The notes below the pieces were generated by a model. That model did no database searches, was not told where the DNA came from, and was given only the letters and a program-made list of their open reading frames with translations. From contig NZ_JAMZIE010000003.1 of NCBI RefSeq assembly GCF_024178165.1, positions 62,001 through 126,000 of the forward strand: DNA of 64,000 bases, written 5' to 3'. The translations under genes were made by a program, and so were the position numbers. The stretch is from Halohasta salina. Lineage in GTDB: Archaea > Halobacteriota > Halobacteria > Halobacteriales > Haloferacaceae. This document shows, in pieces, positions 32,594 through 42,010 of the stretch (position 1 is the stretch's first letter; each line of letters begins with the position of its first letter).

Positions 32594-33625
32594 CTACGCG
32601 CCCCGCTGCTGCTGGCGGTACTGCAGGACGGCCCGCTCTTTCATCTTCGCCTCGATCATCACGTCGACCTCGCGGCCGTAGGTGTCGATCGGCCCTGCCA
32701 CGTAATCCGAGTGGTTCCGCGGCGAGATCGACGAGTCGGCCTCGTGGAGCCGCCTCGGTTCGCTGTAGTGGACGATCGGCCGCACGTCGCCGGGCCACGT
32801 GTCGACGGCCGCTTCGAGGGCTTCCCGGCCGGTGAGTCCCCGGTCGGTGAACTGGTGGTGCAGTGCGTCGTAGACGACGGGCATCCCGATCTCGTCGTGG
32901 ACCGACTCGACCAGTTCGGGGACGCTCCACAGCGACTCCTTGTCGTCGTTCTCGACCGTGAGGCGGTCACTAACTGCGGGTGGGAGCCGGTCGACGGCTT
33001 CGCAGAAGCGGCGGGCGGTCGCCGCCTTGTCGCTGTAGTAGGCCCCGATATGGACGTTGATCGAGTTGTACGGCGACCGCGACAACCCCATCGCGTCCAT
33101 CAGATCGCCGTGACATTCGAGGTCGACGACCGCGTTGTCGACGACCGATTCGGTCGGGCTGGCGAGTTTGACGAAGTGACTGGGGTGGAACGTGAGCCGG
33201 AGGTCGTGTTCGGCGGCGAACTCGCCGATGTCGGCGAGGATATCGAGGACCGTATCGCTGTTGGGGAGTCCTTCGAGGTCGTACTGGCTGTACCACGGGA
33301 TGAGATCCGAGGTGATGCGGTAGAAACGAATGTCGTGGTCGACGTTCCACTCGATGATCCGGCGCAGCCCACGACAGTTCTGTTCGGCGAGTTCTCCGGC
33401 GTAATCAAGACCGCGCTCCTCGAAGGTCGCCTGTTGCATACCTCGATTAGTCCGCACCTCGTCTTCGCGGAGCGTCCGATTGAGTGCCGCGTAGCCGAAC
33501 TGTGGCGTCGCGTTCGGACGCTCGCCCGAATGTGTAGAATCAGTCGACACGATTGCGTTCCATAGGGGTTCGCCGAACCTATGGGTTCCGTTCTCCGCGA
33601 TCGCTGCCCGGCGTTTCACCTTCAC
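32594..33625 (-). CDS. uvsE: UV damage endonuclease UvsE
   Basis: 343 aa in the longest form. The TIM-barrel signature starts at QFGYAALNRTLREDEVRTNR and continues with RRIIEWNVDHDIRFYRITSD, RLTFHPSHFVKL, NVHIGAYYSDK and TVENDDKESLW, which supply the metal-binding His and Glu ligands of UvdE. It nicks DNA 5' of UV photoproducts and abasic sites. The start is uncertain: GTG 33625 is used here because a shared TATA lies about 22 nt upstream, but GTG 33550 would give a family-typical N-terminus and leave a palindrome in the leader. It is divergent to radA. Confidence 0.87.
   Translation of the reverse strand: MKVKRRAAIAENGTHRFGEPLWNAIVSTDSTHSGERPNATPQFGYAALNRTLREDEVRTNRGMQQATFEERGLDYAGELAEQNCRGLRRIIEWNVDHDIRFYRITSDLIPWYSQYDLEGLPNSDTVLDILADIGEFAAEHDLRLTFHPSHFVKLASPTESVVDNAVVDLECHGDLMDAMGLSRSPYNSINVHIGAYYSDKAATARRFCEAVDRLPPAVSDRLTVENDDKESLWSVPELVESVHDEIGMPVVYDALHHQFTDRGLTGREALEAAVDTWPGDVRPIVHYSEPRRLHEADSSISPRNHSDYVAGPIDTYGREVDVMIEAKMKERAVLQYRQQQRGA
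33561..33583. repeat. imperfect palindrome at the 5' end of uvsE
   Basis: CATAGGGGTTCG-C-CGAACCTATG: ten pairing positions with a two-base bulge. It lies inside the long uvsE frame and upstream of the alternative GTG start at 33550, so it may be an operator or a leader hairpin. Confidence 0.4.
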
Positions 33626-33641
33626 TCCGCAGTTAACGCTC

Positions 33642-33650
33642 TTTTATATC
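33642..33650. promoter_or_regulatory. shared TATA region of divergent uvsE and radA
   Basis: TTTTATATC is centred about 27 nt before the radA ATG. Its complement GATATAAAA lies about 22 nt before the first uvsE start. One AT-rich core may serve both DNA repair genes. Confidence 0.5.
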
Positions 33651-33672
33651 CCCACGGAGCGTAGCCGACGTA

Positions 33673-34707
33673 ATGGCCACACAGTCAGATATCGAAGGGC
33701 TTCCGGGTGTCGGTCCGGCGACCGCAGACAAACTCAGCGACGCGGGGTTCGACACCTACGACGGACTGGCGGTCTCGAGTCCCCGCGAGTTGGCCGACGC
33801 CGCGGATGTCGGACAGGGCACCGCCTCGGACATCATCAACGCCGCCCGCGAAGCCGCGGATGTCGGCGGCTTCGAGAGCGGCTCTGCGGTTCTCGAACGC
33901 CGCAACGAGATCGGCAAGCTCTCGACGGGCGTCCCCGCGGTCGACGAACTGCTGGGCGGCGGCGTCGAGTCCCAGTCGATGACCGAGGTCTACGGCGAGT
34001 TCGGTGTCGGCAAATCCCAGATCAGCCACCAACTGGCGGTCAACGTCCAACTCGGCCGTGAGCACGGCGGCCTCGATGGGCGGGCCGTCCTCGTCGACAC
34101 CGAGGACGCCTTCCGCCCCGAGCGGATCGACGACATGGTCCGGGGACTCGACGACGAGATCCTGCAGGCCGAACTCGACCGCCGGGAGATCAAGGGGACG
34201 CCGGACGACGACGAAGCGATGGACGCGCTGGTCGACGATTTCCTCCAGTATATCCACGTCGCCCGTGCGTTCAACTCCGACCACCAGATGCTGCTGGCGA
34301 AGACCGCGGCGGATCTCGCCAGCGAGTACGCCGACTCCGACCGACCGGTCCGACTCGTGGTCTACGACTCGCTGACCGCCCACTTCCGCGCGGAGTACGT
34401 CGGCCGGGGCGAACTCGCCGCCCGCCAGCAGAAACTCAACCGCCACATCCACGACCTGCTACGGATCGCCAGCCTCCACAACGCCGCCGTCCTCGTGATG
34501 AATCAGGTCCAGAGCAACCCCGACTCCTATTTCGGCGACCCGACCAAGCCGGTCGGCGGCAACATCCTTGGCCACGCCTCGACGGTCCGGGTGTATCTCA
34601 AGAACTCGAAAGGTACCAAGCGTGTCTTTCGGCTGGTCGACGCGCCCAACCTCGCCGACGGCGAGGCGATCATGCGGGTCGAAGGCGGCGGCCTCCGTCC
34701 CGAATAG
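33673..34707 (+). CDS. radA: DNA repair and recombination protein RadA
   Basis: 344 aa, intein-free. The N-terminal helix-hairpin-helix (LPGVGPATADKLSDAGF, 10-26) is followed by the RecA core: Walker A GEFGVGKS at 108-115, LVDTEDAFRPERI, Walker B LVVYDSL and the loop LVMNQVQSNPDSYFGDP. This is the archaeal RecA/Rad51 strand-exchange protein. The acidic surface and the TPDDDEAMDALVDDF insertion are haloarchaeal. It is tail to tail with cheF: the two stop codons are directly adjacent. Confidence 0.97.
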   Translation: MATQSDIEGLPGVGPATADKLSDAGFDTYDGLAVSSPRELADAADVGQGTASDIINAAREAADVGGFESGSAVLERRNEIGKLSTGVPAVDELLGGGVESQSMTEVYGEFGVGKSQISHQLAVNVQLGREHGGLDGRAVLVDTEDAFRPERIDDMVRGLDDEILQAELDRREIKGTPDDDEAMDALVDDFLQYIHVARAFNSDHQMLLAKTAADLASEYADSDRPVRLVVYDSLTAHFRAEYVGRGELAARQQKLNRHIHDLLRIASLHNAAVLVMNQVQSNPDSYFGDPTKPVGGNILGHASTVRVYLKNSKGTKRVFRLVDAPNLADGEAIMRVEGGGLRPE

Positions 34708-35577
34708 CTACATGTTGACGTCTTCGATGTGATCGGAGACGACCGCCTGCCCTTTGGCGGTGAGCTCCATGGCGTCGTCGACGTCCCGGATCAGTTCCTT
34801 GTCGCGGAGCTGATCGAGGATGACCTGGGTTTGGTTGACATCCCCCGTCAGCAGCTGGCTGAGGTCGGCCCGGCCGCCGGCGCTGTACAGCGTGACGAGT
34901 GCCTCGATCTGTTCTTCGGTGAACTCGAGATCTTCGAGCTCCTCCATCAGTTCGCTGTACTCGATCTTGAGGAACCGTCCCAGCAGGTTGAGCTTGCGGT
35001 TGTTGGGGAGGGTGATCACCGAGGTCAGGGTCGTCCCGTCGGAGGCGTGGTCGACCGACAGGGCGGGCCGAACCTTGCCGCCGAGGTCGCGCTTCTCGCG
35101 GCTGAAACTGGTCACCGAGCCGAGATCGATTTCGAAGTCGCCCCCGCCGCCCTCGAGTCGGAGGGTGCCCTCCCGCAGTTTGAGCTTCATCTTGCGGTCG
35201 CTGGCGTCGGTGACGCGACCACCGCGTTTGGCGGGGTGTTTGACGATCACCGTCTGGCCGCTGAGTAGGACCTTGAAGAAGACCGTCTTGAACCGCTCGA
35301 CGTTCTCGCCTTTCCCCTCGATGATCACCGTCCGCTTGCTGTCGCCGTCGTTGTAAGCGATGGTAACGGTGTCGTTGAAGAACTCCGCGAGGGCTGGCGG
35401 GACCGTCCCGAGGTTCGTGTCGATGACCCTCGACAGCGGGACCGTCGTCTTGAAATCGTCGGTGGCGAGCACGAGCTGTTTGTGGCTCAACAGAATCCGC
35501 CCCGTCACGGGTTCGGCCGCCCCCACGTCAGCCGTGTGGAAGCGACCGACGAAGTCCGCCACCACTGTCTCGCTCAT
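34708..35577 (-). CDS. cheF: taxis protein CheF
   Basis: 289 aa from the ATG at 35575-35577. It opens [20 protein letters not shown] with two PH-like beta domains ([42 protein letters not shown]) and ends in a winged-helix-like domain ([23 protein letters not shown]). This is the CheF pattern, the archaeal adaptor that links phosphorylated CheY to the archaellum motor. No other che or arl gene is adjacent here, which is unusual because cheF normally lies in the che cluster, so this may be a second CheF. Confidence 0.85.
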   Translation of the reverse strand: MSETVVADFVGRFHTADVGAAEPVTGRILLSHKQLVLATDDFKTTVPLSRVIDTNLGTVPPALAEFFNDTVTIAYNDGDSKRTVIIEGKGENVERFKTVFFKVLLSGQTVIVKHPAKRGGRVTDASDRKMKLKLREGTLRLEGGGGDFEIDLGSVTSFSREKRDLGGKVRPALSVDHASDGTTLTSVITLPNNRKLNLLGRFLKIEYSELMEELEDLEFTEEQIEALVTLYSAGGRADLSQLLTGDVNQTQVILDQLRDKELIRDVDDAMELTAKGQAVVSDHIEDVNM

Positions 35578-35750
35578 TGTTTCCCTTTGTTTGTTGTGTC
35601 CTCTTGACTGTTTCGTGCCGCTCAGATCGTTCATATTTAAACCTTCGGGACCGCCCCATCGTGAGCCGGCTGTTCCGGCCGTCCCCGCGTTCGGTCGGCG
35701 GGATGACCGAACAGCAAACTCTAATGGGATGGGTGTCCAACCGTGAACTG

Positions 35751-36140
35751 ATGCCCACGGTAACCTACCTAAACTACGAAGTACTCGACGACGAAGGATG
35801 GGAACTCGACGACGACGATCTCTTCGAGAAAGCCGATGACGCCGGCCTCGACGCCGAAGACTTCGGCTCACTCGACGTCAACGAAGGCGAGTACATCCTC
35901 GAATCCGCCGAGGCACAGGGCTACGACTGGCCCTTCTCGTGCCGCGCCGGTGCCTGTGCGAACTGTGCGGCGATCGTCAAAGAAGGCGAGATCGACATGG
36001 ACATGCAGCAGATCCTCTCCGACGAGGAAGTCGACGAGAAGAACGTCCGCCTCACCTGTATCGGCAGTCCTGCTGCCGACGAGGTCAAGATCGTCTACAA
36101 CGCCAAGCACCTCGATTACCTGCAGAACCGCGTTATCTAA
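35751..36140 (+). CDS. fdx: halophilic [2Fe-2S] ferredoxin
   Basis: 129 aa. It has the N-terminal acidic domain unique to halophile ferredoxins ([21 protein letters not shown]) and the cluster ligands C64, C69, C72 and C103 in [10 protein letters not shown] and RLTC. The last 50 residues are near identical to what is known for Halobacterium ferredoxin ([19 protein letters not shown]). It is the electron acceptor of pyruvate and 2-oxoglutarate ferredoxin oxidoreductases. Chosen ATG 35751 gives [10 protein letters not shown], the family start. Confidence 0.96.
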   Translation: MPTVTYLNYEVLDDEGWELDDDDLFEKADDAGLDAEDFGSLDVNEGEYILESAEAQGYDWPFSCRAGACANCAAIVKEGEIDMDMQQILSDEEVDEKNVRLTCIGSPAADEVKIVYNAKHLDYLQNRVI

Positions 36141-36266
36141 CGCCGGCTGCACACCGACCTCCCATTTTTCACCGTCCCTGAGCGGCAGCACTCGGTGTCG
36201 ACCTAGTCTCCGAGCGAGACGGTCACACCTAAACACCTATCAGCCCTGACGTTCCGAACAGACATA

Positions 36267-37256
36267 ATGATCGCTTCGGGACCGGATCTGCTGCGGCTCG
36301 TCGTGCTGCCCGTCTTCGCGTGGGCCGCGTGGCGGGACATCAACACGCGTCGACTCCCCAATCGGCTGTGGCCGCCGCTGGTCGCGGTGGGTGTCGTCGC
36401 CCTCGCGTGGGAGGCCATCCAACTCCCCGGCTTCGGGACGGTCGAAGGCCGGCTGTTCCTCGTGCAGGTCGGCGTGAGCCTGCTGTTTATCGCCCCGTTA
36501 GGCTACGCCTTCTGGTGGCTCGGCGGCTTCGGCGGCGCCGACGCCAAGGCGCTGATCACCCTTGCAATCCTGCTGCCGACGTTCCCGACCTACAGCCTCG
36601 GAGGCCTCTCGCTGCCGCTGGTCGACACCCCGCTCGGCGTCTTTTCGCTCACCGTGCTCACCGATACAGTCCTGATCGCGACGGTCGCGCCGATCCTCCT
36701 CGGCGTCGGCAATCTCGTTCGGGGCTATATCGAACCGAAGGCGATGTTCTTCGCCCGGCCGGTCACCGTCGACTCGATCCCCGACCGCCACGGCAAACTG
36801 TTCGAGACGCCCGACGGCGTCGCCCGCGGACTCGATCTCGACGCCCTGCGGATGTACTTGCGGTGGCGTGGGTCGACGCTGGCCGATCTCCGGGCCGATC
36901 CCGCGGCCCACCGCGATCCCACCACCGTCGACGAAACCCACGAGCCGACCGACGGCGGCACCCACGTCGGTCCACGGACCGACGGCGGCCTCGCGCAGTC
37001 GGTGGCCGACTCCGCGGCCGAGTTCGACGACCCGTGGGCCGCCGAGCGGTTCTTCGAGGAGATCGACGGCAGCGCCTACGGCTCGACGCCCGATGGACTT
37101 CGGGACGCCCTCGAACTGCTGGCGTCGACCGACCGCGAGACGCTGTGGGTCTCTCCCGGCCTCCCCTTTGTCGTCCCGATGTTCGTCGGCCTCGTGGTCG
37201 CCTTTACCTACGGCGACCTGTTGTTCGGCCTCTTCGGCTGGCTCGGGGTCTTTTAA
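36267..37256 (+). CDS. pibD: prepilin/preflagellin peptidase, A24 family (PibD/FlaK)
   Basis: 329 aa. Six to seven transmembrane segments and the two catalytic aspartates are visible: D in [12 protein letters not shown] (about residue 23) and D in [12 protein letters not shown] (about 91), the GxGD-type motif of archaeal A24 peptidases. A soluble acidic loop of about 110 residues (about 170-285) lies before the last helix. It removes the leader of archaellins and pilins, such as the archaellin at 23870. It stands alone between ferredoxin and hisI. Confidence 0.9.
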   Translation: MIASGPDLLRLVVLPVFAWAAWRDINTRRLPNRLWPPLVAVGVVALAWEAIQLPGFGTVEGRLFLVQVGVSLLFIAPLGYAFWWLGGFGGADAKALITLAILLPTFPTYSLGGLSLPLVDTPLGVFSLTVLTDTVLIATVAPILLGVGNLVRGYIEPKAMFFARPVTVDSIPDRHGKLFETPDGVARGLDLDALRMYLRWRGSTLADLRADPAAHRDPTTVDETHEPTDGGTHVGPRTDGGLAQSVADSAAEFDDPWAAERFFEEIDGSAYGSTPDGLRDALELLASTDRETLWVSPGLPFVVPMFVGLVVAFTYGDLLFGLFGWLGVF

Positions 37257-37312
37257 GTAGCCGCCGACTAACGAAGCAAACCCTATTGGCCCGCCGTGCC
37301 TCGTCGGATCTA

Positions 37313-37681
37313 ATGCCCAACCAGATCGACGTCGACTTCGGCGAGAACGGCCTCGTCCCGGCGGTCGCACAGGACGCCGACTCGAAGGACGTACTCATGC
37401 TGGCCTACGTCTCGCCCGAGGCGCTGGAAGCCACGTTAGAGACCGGCTACGCCCACTACTACTCCCGGAGCCGCGAGGAACTCTGGAAGAAAGGCGGCTC
37501 CAGCGGCCACCTCCAAGAGGTTCAGGAGGTTCGGGTCGACTGCGACGCCGACACCCTGCTGTATCTCGTCGACCAGGAGGGCGGGGCCTGCCACACCGGT
37601 CACCGGAGCTGTTTCTACCGGACCGTCGACGGCGAGAACGTCGGCGAAACGGTCTTCGACCCCGACGACGTCTACGAGTAA
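37313..37681 (+). CDS. hisI: phosphoribosyl-AMP cyclohydrolase
   Basis: 122 aa. [33 protein letters not shown]-type active-site region, [14 protein letters not shown] with the metal-binding Asp residues, and [12 protein letters not shown] with the zinc cysteines give a complete HisI. It opens the purine ring of PR-AMP in histidine synthesis; the HisE pyrophosphohydrolase is not fused. Start ATG 37313. The next gene begins one base after its stop. Confidence 0.94.
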   Translation: MPNQIDVDFGENGLVPAVAQDADSKDVLMLAYVSPEALEATLETGYAHYYSRSREELWKKGGSSGHLQEVQEVRVDCDADTLLYLVDQEGGACHTGHRSCFYRTVDGENVGETVFDPDDVYE

Positions 37682-37682
37682 C

Positions 37683-38870
37683 ATGGCCGACCCCGCCACC
37701 GCGGCCGAGTCGACGCCTGCGGCCGACGTCGTCGACGAGTTAGAGACCGCCTACCGCCGGGTTCGGGATATCGAATCCGAGATCGATGAGATCGGCGAGG
37801 CCAACGTCGAGGCCGCCGCGGACGCCTACCGGAACGCCACGCGCCTGCTGGACAACTACGAGGACAGCGCGACCGGCACCGGCGACTTCACGGCCTACCT
37901 CCAGTTCCAAAACGAGTTCATCGCGCTCGCCGAGGGGTTGCCCGAGGATGCCCTCGCCGCCGATGCCTTCCAGCGGGCCAGCGACCGGATGGACAAGCGA
38001 CGGCTCAACGAGTCGGATTTCGAGTTCGCTCGCGAGGAAATCGAGGCCGCCGCCGAGGCGGTCGACCTGCTGGAGCGCCGCGAGGCGGCCCACAGCGAGT
38101 ACCGGCAGGCCCGCCACGACGCCAAAGCCCGAGCGGACGAACTCGATTCGGAGGCCGACCGGCTCCGCCGCGTCCGCGACCTCGGCGGCGTCGACCTCGA
38201 TACCTCCCTCGATCCGCTCCGGGAGCCAGTTGAGGCCTACAACACCGCGGTTCGGGAGGCGTTCGACGAGTTCCGGCGGACCGAGAGCGCCCGCGGCCTG
38301 TTCGAGTTGCTGGCGGCCGCCGCCGAGCGGCCGCTGGTCGGTGCCGACCGGCCGCCGCGGGACCTCATCGAGTACATCCGGTCCGCGCCCGCGGGCGAGG
38401 AGCCGCTGGCGACGCTTCGGGAGTACGCCGACTACTCGCCGTCGAAACTCGACCACTACGTCGACGATCCGGGCGCGCTCCGGACCCACGTCGCGGTCCA
38501 CCAGACCTACCTGAACCGGCTGGGTCCCGAACCGCTGCTCGTCGACTGGCCGCCCGCCGAAGCCGGGGTGTTGCGGGCCCGCTTGCGGGAACTCGCACCG
38601 TTCGTCCGGCGGTTCGATGCGGCACTCGACAACGAGGGGGCGGCGTCGGACGCCGACGGCGAGTCGATCGAGTACCACCGCCGTCGGCTCGCGCGACTGA
38701 CCCGAACCGACGACTACGACCGGCTCCGACAGGTGGCGGTCGCCGACAGCGAACTCTCCGCCGAGGAGTTCGACATGCTCGCCGCCGGGCGGGTCGACGA
38801 GGAGTTGGCGGCCATCGAGGACGGCATCGAGGCGATCGACACCGCACTCGACAGCTACGCCGTCGAGTAA
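37683..38870 (+). CDS. conserved haloarchaeal coiled-coil protein
   Basis: 395 aa. About residues 15-180 are heptad-rich (VVDELETAYRRVRDIESEID; AAEAVDLLERREAAHSEYRQ) and the C-terminal 200 residues are helical with an HVDPGALRTH-like ordered core. No catalytic motif. It follows hisI by one base and so is translated from the same mRNA; this pairing is common in haloarchaea but a role in histidine synthesis is not implied by the sequence. Confidence 0.75.
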   Translation: MADPATAAESTPAADVVDELETAYRRVRDIESEIDEIGEANVEAAADAYRNATRLLDNYEDSATGTGDFTAYLQFQNEFIALAEGLPEDALAADAFQRASDRMDKRRLNESDFEFAREEIEAAAEAVDLLERREAAHSEYRQARHDAKARADELDSEADRLRRVRDLGGVDLDTSLDPLREPVEAYNTAVREAFDEFRRTESARGLFELLAAAAERPLVGADRPPRDLIEYIRSAPAGEEPLATLREYADYSPSKLDHYVDDPGALRTHVAVHQTYLNRLGPEPLLVDWPPAEAGVLRARLRELAPFVRRFDAALDNEGAASDADGESIEYHRRRLARLTRTDDYDRLRQVAVADSELSAEEFDMLAAGRVDEELAAIEDGIEAIDTALDSYAVE

Positions 38871-38906
38871 AGCAATCTATTTGCCGCTCACCGACCGACA
38901 TCCGGT

Positions 38907-39059
38907 ATGCCAACCTGTCCTGAATGCGAACACAGCGAGTCGACGGTCAAACAGTGGCTCATGTCGGGCGAGGATGCCACACTCGAAATGGGATCGGTAC
39001 TCGTCGTCTGTCCCGCCTGCGACGCCGTACTCGGCGGCGGTCGCTACGTCAGCGACTAA
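38907..39059 (+). CDS. small CPxC zinc-finger protein
   Basis: 50 aa from the ATG at 38907 to a TAA at 39057. It has two cysteine pairs, CPECEH (4-9) and CPACDA (35-40), that make one zinc site. Haloarchaea encode many such CPxCG mini proteins, several of which are regulators. It is 36 nt after the coiled-coil gene, in the same direction. Confidence 0.7.
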   Translation: MPTCPECEHSESTVKQWLMSGEDATLEMGSVLVVCPACDAVLGGGRYVSD

Positions 39060-39070
39060 TTTTGTAGCCT

Positions 39071-40438
39071 TCACCGGGCGGCTTCGAGGGCCGCTTCGAC
39101 CGATTCGGCGAGTTCGGTCGCCCGGTCGGGGGTGGTGGCCTCCGCGGCGATTCGGACCTTGGGTTCGGTGCCGCTGGGCCGGACGAGCACCCACGCGTCG
39201 CCGTAGTCGAGCCGGTAGCCGTCGATCGTGGTCACCTCGGCCTCGCCGGCCGCGCCGACGCTTTCGGCGTACTCGGTGGCTGCCTCGAGTAGTGCCTGTC
39301 GCTCGCCTTCGGCGTCGTAGGTGAGGTTGATCCGCTCGTTGTGGTAGGCCTGATACGGCTCGACGACCTCGCTGGCCGATCGATCGGCGAGCAACTCGAG
39401 GAACTTCGCGCCGATGTAGGGGCCGTCCCGGACCAAGCGGTGGTTCGGGAAGAAGATCCCGCCGTTGCCCTCGCCGGCGATCGGCACCGACCGGCCGCCG
39501 GCCCACAGCTCCTTGATCCGGGTGATGATATGGGTCGCGCCGATCGGTGTCAGCTCCAACTCCGCGCCGGCCCGCTCGCAGACGTCGACCAGTCGCTGGG
39601 AGACGTTGACCGCCGCGACGGTCGTGTCGCCCGCCGAGAGTTCGGCTTCGGCCAGCGCGGCCAGCGAGGCGTCGCCGTTGATGTAGCGGCCGGTCTCGTC
39701 GACGAACACCGACCGGTCGGCGTCGCCGTCGTGGGCGATGCCGACGTCGGCGTCGGTCGACCGGACCAGCCGGCCGAGATCGTCGAGGTTCTCGGGGACC
39801 GGCTCGGGGAGCCGGCCGGGGAACCGGCCGTCGGGCTGGGCATTGACCGTCACGACCCGACAGCCCAGTCGGCGATAGAACTCGGGGCTGGCGAACGCCC
39901 CTGCGCCGTGGGCCGGATCCAGCGCGACGGTCAGCTCGGCGTCGGCGATCGCCTCCCGGTCGACCGCCGCCAAAAGCGAGTCGACGTAGTCGTCGGTAGC
40001 GGTGTCGACGCGGGTCGTCTCGCCGACCGACAGCCAGTCGGCGGTCGAAAACTCCTCGGCGAGGACGTGCTGTTCGATCCGTTCGAGTACCTCGACGGAG
40101 AGTTCGACCCCGTCGCTGCCGATGAGTTTGACGCCGTTGTACTCCGGGGGGTTGTGCGAGGCCGTCAGCAGGACCCCCGGAATCGACTCCCGCTCGCAGT
40201 AGTGGCTGACCGCCGGCGTCGGGGCCTCGCCCAGCCGGTCGACGTCGAGGCCGGTGCTCGCGAGTCCAGCGGCCGAGGCGTCGGCGAACAACTGTCCTGT
40301 CGTCCGGGTGTCGGTGGCGACCGCGGCCCGGTCGGCCTCCCAGACCGTGCCCGCGGCCGACGCCACCCGCAGGACGAACTCGGGGGTGAGGTCCGTCCCC
40401 GCGACCCCCCGAGCGCCACTGGAGCCGAATACCTTCAT
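39071..40438 (-). CDS. glmM: phosphohexomutase (phosphoglucosamine/phosphomannomutase family)
   Basis: 455 aa. It shows the active phosphoserine loop LLTASHNPPEYNG (near residue 93), the Mg loop IAHDGDADRS (near 233), the sugar-binding loop GEGNGGIFFP and the phosphate-binding loop RPSGTEPKVRI. This set is complete. The GEGNGG variant is found in archaeal GlmM/PMM enzymes that supply glucosamine-1-P or mannose-1-P for glycans of the S-layer and archaellins. Exact sugar preference is not certain, so the symbol is tentative. Confidence 0.82.
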   Translation of the reverse strand: MKVFGSSGARGVAGTDLTPEFVLRVASAAGTVWEADRAAVATDTRTTGQLFADASAAGLASTGLDVDRLGEAPTPAVSHYCERESIPGVLLTASHNPPEYNGVKLIGSDGVELSVEVLERIEQHVLAEEFSTADWLSVGETTRVDTATDDYVDSLLAAVDREAIADAELTVALDPAHGAGAFASPEFYRRLGCRVVTVNAQPDGRFPGRLPEPVPENLDDLGRLVRSTDADVGIAHDGDADRSVFVDETGRYINGDASLAALAEAELSAGDTTVAAVNVSQRLVDVCERAGAELELTPIGATHIITRIKELWAGGRSVPIAGEGNGGIFFPNHRLVRDGPYIGAKFLELLADRSASEVVEPYQAYHNERINLTYDAEGERQALLEAATEYAESVGAAGEAEVTTIDGYRLDYGDAWVLVRPSGTEPKVRIAAEATTPDRATELAESVEAALEAAR

Positions 40439-40563
40439 ACGTTCCCGTTAGTCGGCGGCTTCAAATCGGTTCCGAACCGGACGCTTCCCGGTTCGGCCCC
40501 GTGTGTCTCGGTCGACGCCGGCTCGAACCGGGATCTCCATCCGAAACGGAGGGGTCGAGCGCT

Positions 40564-41973
40564 CTACGAGTTCATCGTGTGGATCGCCTGCCCCGCGGCG
40601 TTCTCGGCGGCCTCCATCACCGCTTCGGCCAGCGTCGGGTGGGTGTGGACCGTCGACGCCACGTCTTCGAGCGTCGCCCCGAGTTCGATAGCGAGCGTCA
40701 CCTCGGCGACCAACTCGGAGGCTTCGGGGCCGACGATCTGCCCGCCCAGTACGAAGCCACTCTCTTCGTCGGCGACGATCTTGACGAAGCCGTCGGTGTG
40801 GCCCGTCGTCAGCGCCCGACCGGAGGCCCGGAACGGCATCTCGCCGACGACCGGCTCGAAGCCGGCCTCCTCGGCCTCCGAGACGCTCATCCCGACGGTA
40901 CCGATTTCGGGGTCGGTGAAGACGGCTGCGGGGATCGCCTGGACGTCCATCGCGGCCGGTTCGCCAGCGGCGACCTCGGCGGCGACGATCCCCTCCTTCG
41001 AGGCGGCGTGGGCCAACATCGGATCACCCGCCACGTCGCCGATGGCGAAGATGTGGTCGACGTCCGTCCGCATCCGGTCGTCGGTCGGGATGGTTCCGCT
41101 GTCGGTGGTTTCGATCCCCGCCTCACCGAGGTCCAGCGTGTCGGTGACGGGGGCACGGCCGACCGCGACGAGGACGTTGTCGGCCTCGTAGGTCGACGAC
41201 TCGCCGGCCTCGGTCTCGCTTTCGACGACGATCCCGTCGTCCGTCTCCGTCCACTCGCTGGCTCCCTCGCCGAAGTTGAACTCGATGCCGAGGTCTTCGG
41301 CTCGCGACCGAATGATCCGGGTGATGTCGGGGCCGTACTGCGGGAGGATGTCGTCGAGCATCTCGACGACCATCACCTCGGTGCCGAGTTTGGCGTAGAC
41401 CGTCGACAGTTCCATCCCGATGTAGCCGCCACCGACGACGACCAGCCGGTCGGGGATCTCGGTCGCGGCCAGCGCGTCGGTCGAACTCCAGACCGGTTCG
41501 TCGGCGTAGCTGAAGCCCGGAATCTCGATCGGCCGGGAGCCGGTAGCGATGATCGCGTTGTCGAAGGCGATCGACTCCACGTCAGCGCCGTCGACGCGCA
41601 GGGTGTGGTCGTCGACGAACCGCGCGGTCCCCTCGACCAGATTCACGCCGTTGGCCTGACAGAGCTTCTCGACGCCGCCGGTGAGCTGGTCGACCACGCC
41701 GTCTTTCCACTCGGTCATCGTCTCGAGGTCGACCTCGGGGTTCGCCGAGACGCCCATCAGCTCGGCGTTCGAGGCCTCGTGGGCGATATCGGTGGCGGTG
41801 ATGTAAGCCTTCGAGGGGATACAGCCCGTGTTCAGGCAGGTCCCGCCGAAAGCGTCCCGCTCGACGAGCGTGACATCGAGGTCGTACTGTGCGGCCCGGA
41901 TGGCGGCCACGTAGCCGCCCGGTCCCGCGCCGATAATCGCCAGTTCGGTGTCGGTTGTCTCTCCGTCGGCCAT
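40564..41973 (-). CDS. lpdA: dihydrolipoyl dehydrogenase (E3)
   Basis: 469 aa from the ATG at 41971-41973. FAD fold LAIIGAGPGGYVAAI, redox disulfide GGTCLNTGCIPSK, NAD fold LVVVGGGYIGMEL, the second FAD motif HIFAIGDVAGDPMLAHAA, and the catalytic His-Glu pair HTHPTLAEAVMEA are all intact. It reoxidises the dihydrolipoyl group of E2. It follows the E2-like gene by 37 nt. Confidence 0.95.
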   Translation of the reverse strand: MADGETTDTELAIIGAGPGGYVAAIRAAQYDLDVTLVERDAFGGTCLNTGCIPSKAYITATDIAHEASNAELMGVSANPEVDLETMTEWKDGVVDQLTGGVEKLCQANGVNLVEGTARFVDDHTLRVDGADVESIAFDNAIIATGSRPIEIPGFSYADEPVWSSTDALAATEIPDRLVVVGGGYIGMELSTVYAKLGTEVMVVEMLDDILPQYGPDITRIIRSRAEDLGIEFNFGEGASEWTETDDGIVVESETEAGESSTYEADNVLVAVGRAPVTDTLDLGEAGIETTDSGTIPTDDRMRTDVDHIFAIGDVAGDPMLAHAASKEGIVAAEVAAGEPAAMDVQAIPAAVFTDPEIGTVGMSVSEAEEAGFEPVVGEMPFRASGRALTTGHTDGFVKIVADEESGFVLGGQIVGPEASELVAEVTLAIELGATLEDVASTVHTHPTLAEAVMEAAENAAGQAIHTMNS

Positions 41974-42010
41974 ACCGCCTCTTCGCACGGCGGGAGTAAA
42001 ACACCGACCC

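Noticed and set aside
33673-34707. Intein in RadA.
   Set aside because: The protein is 344 aa with uninterrupted Walker motifs, so no intein is present.
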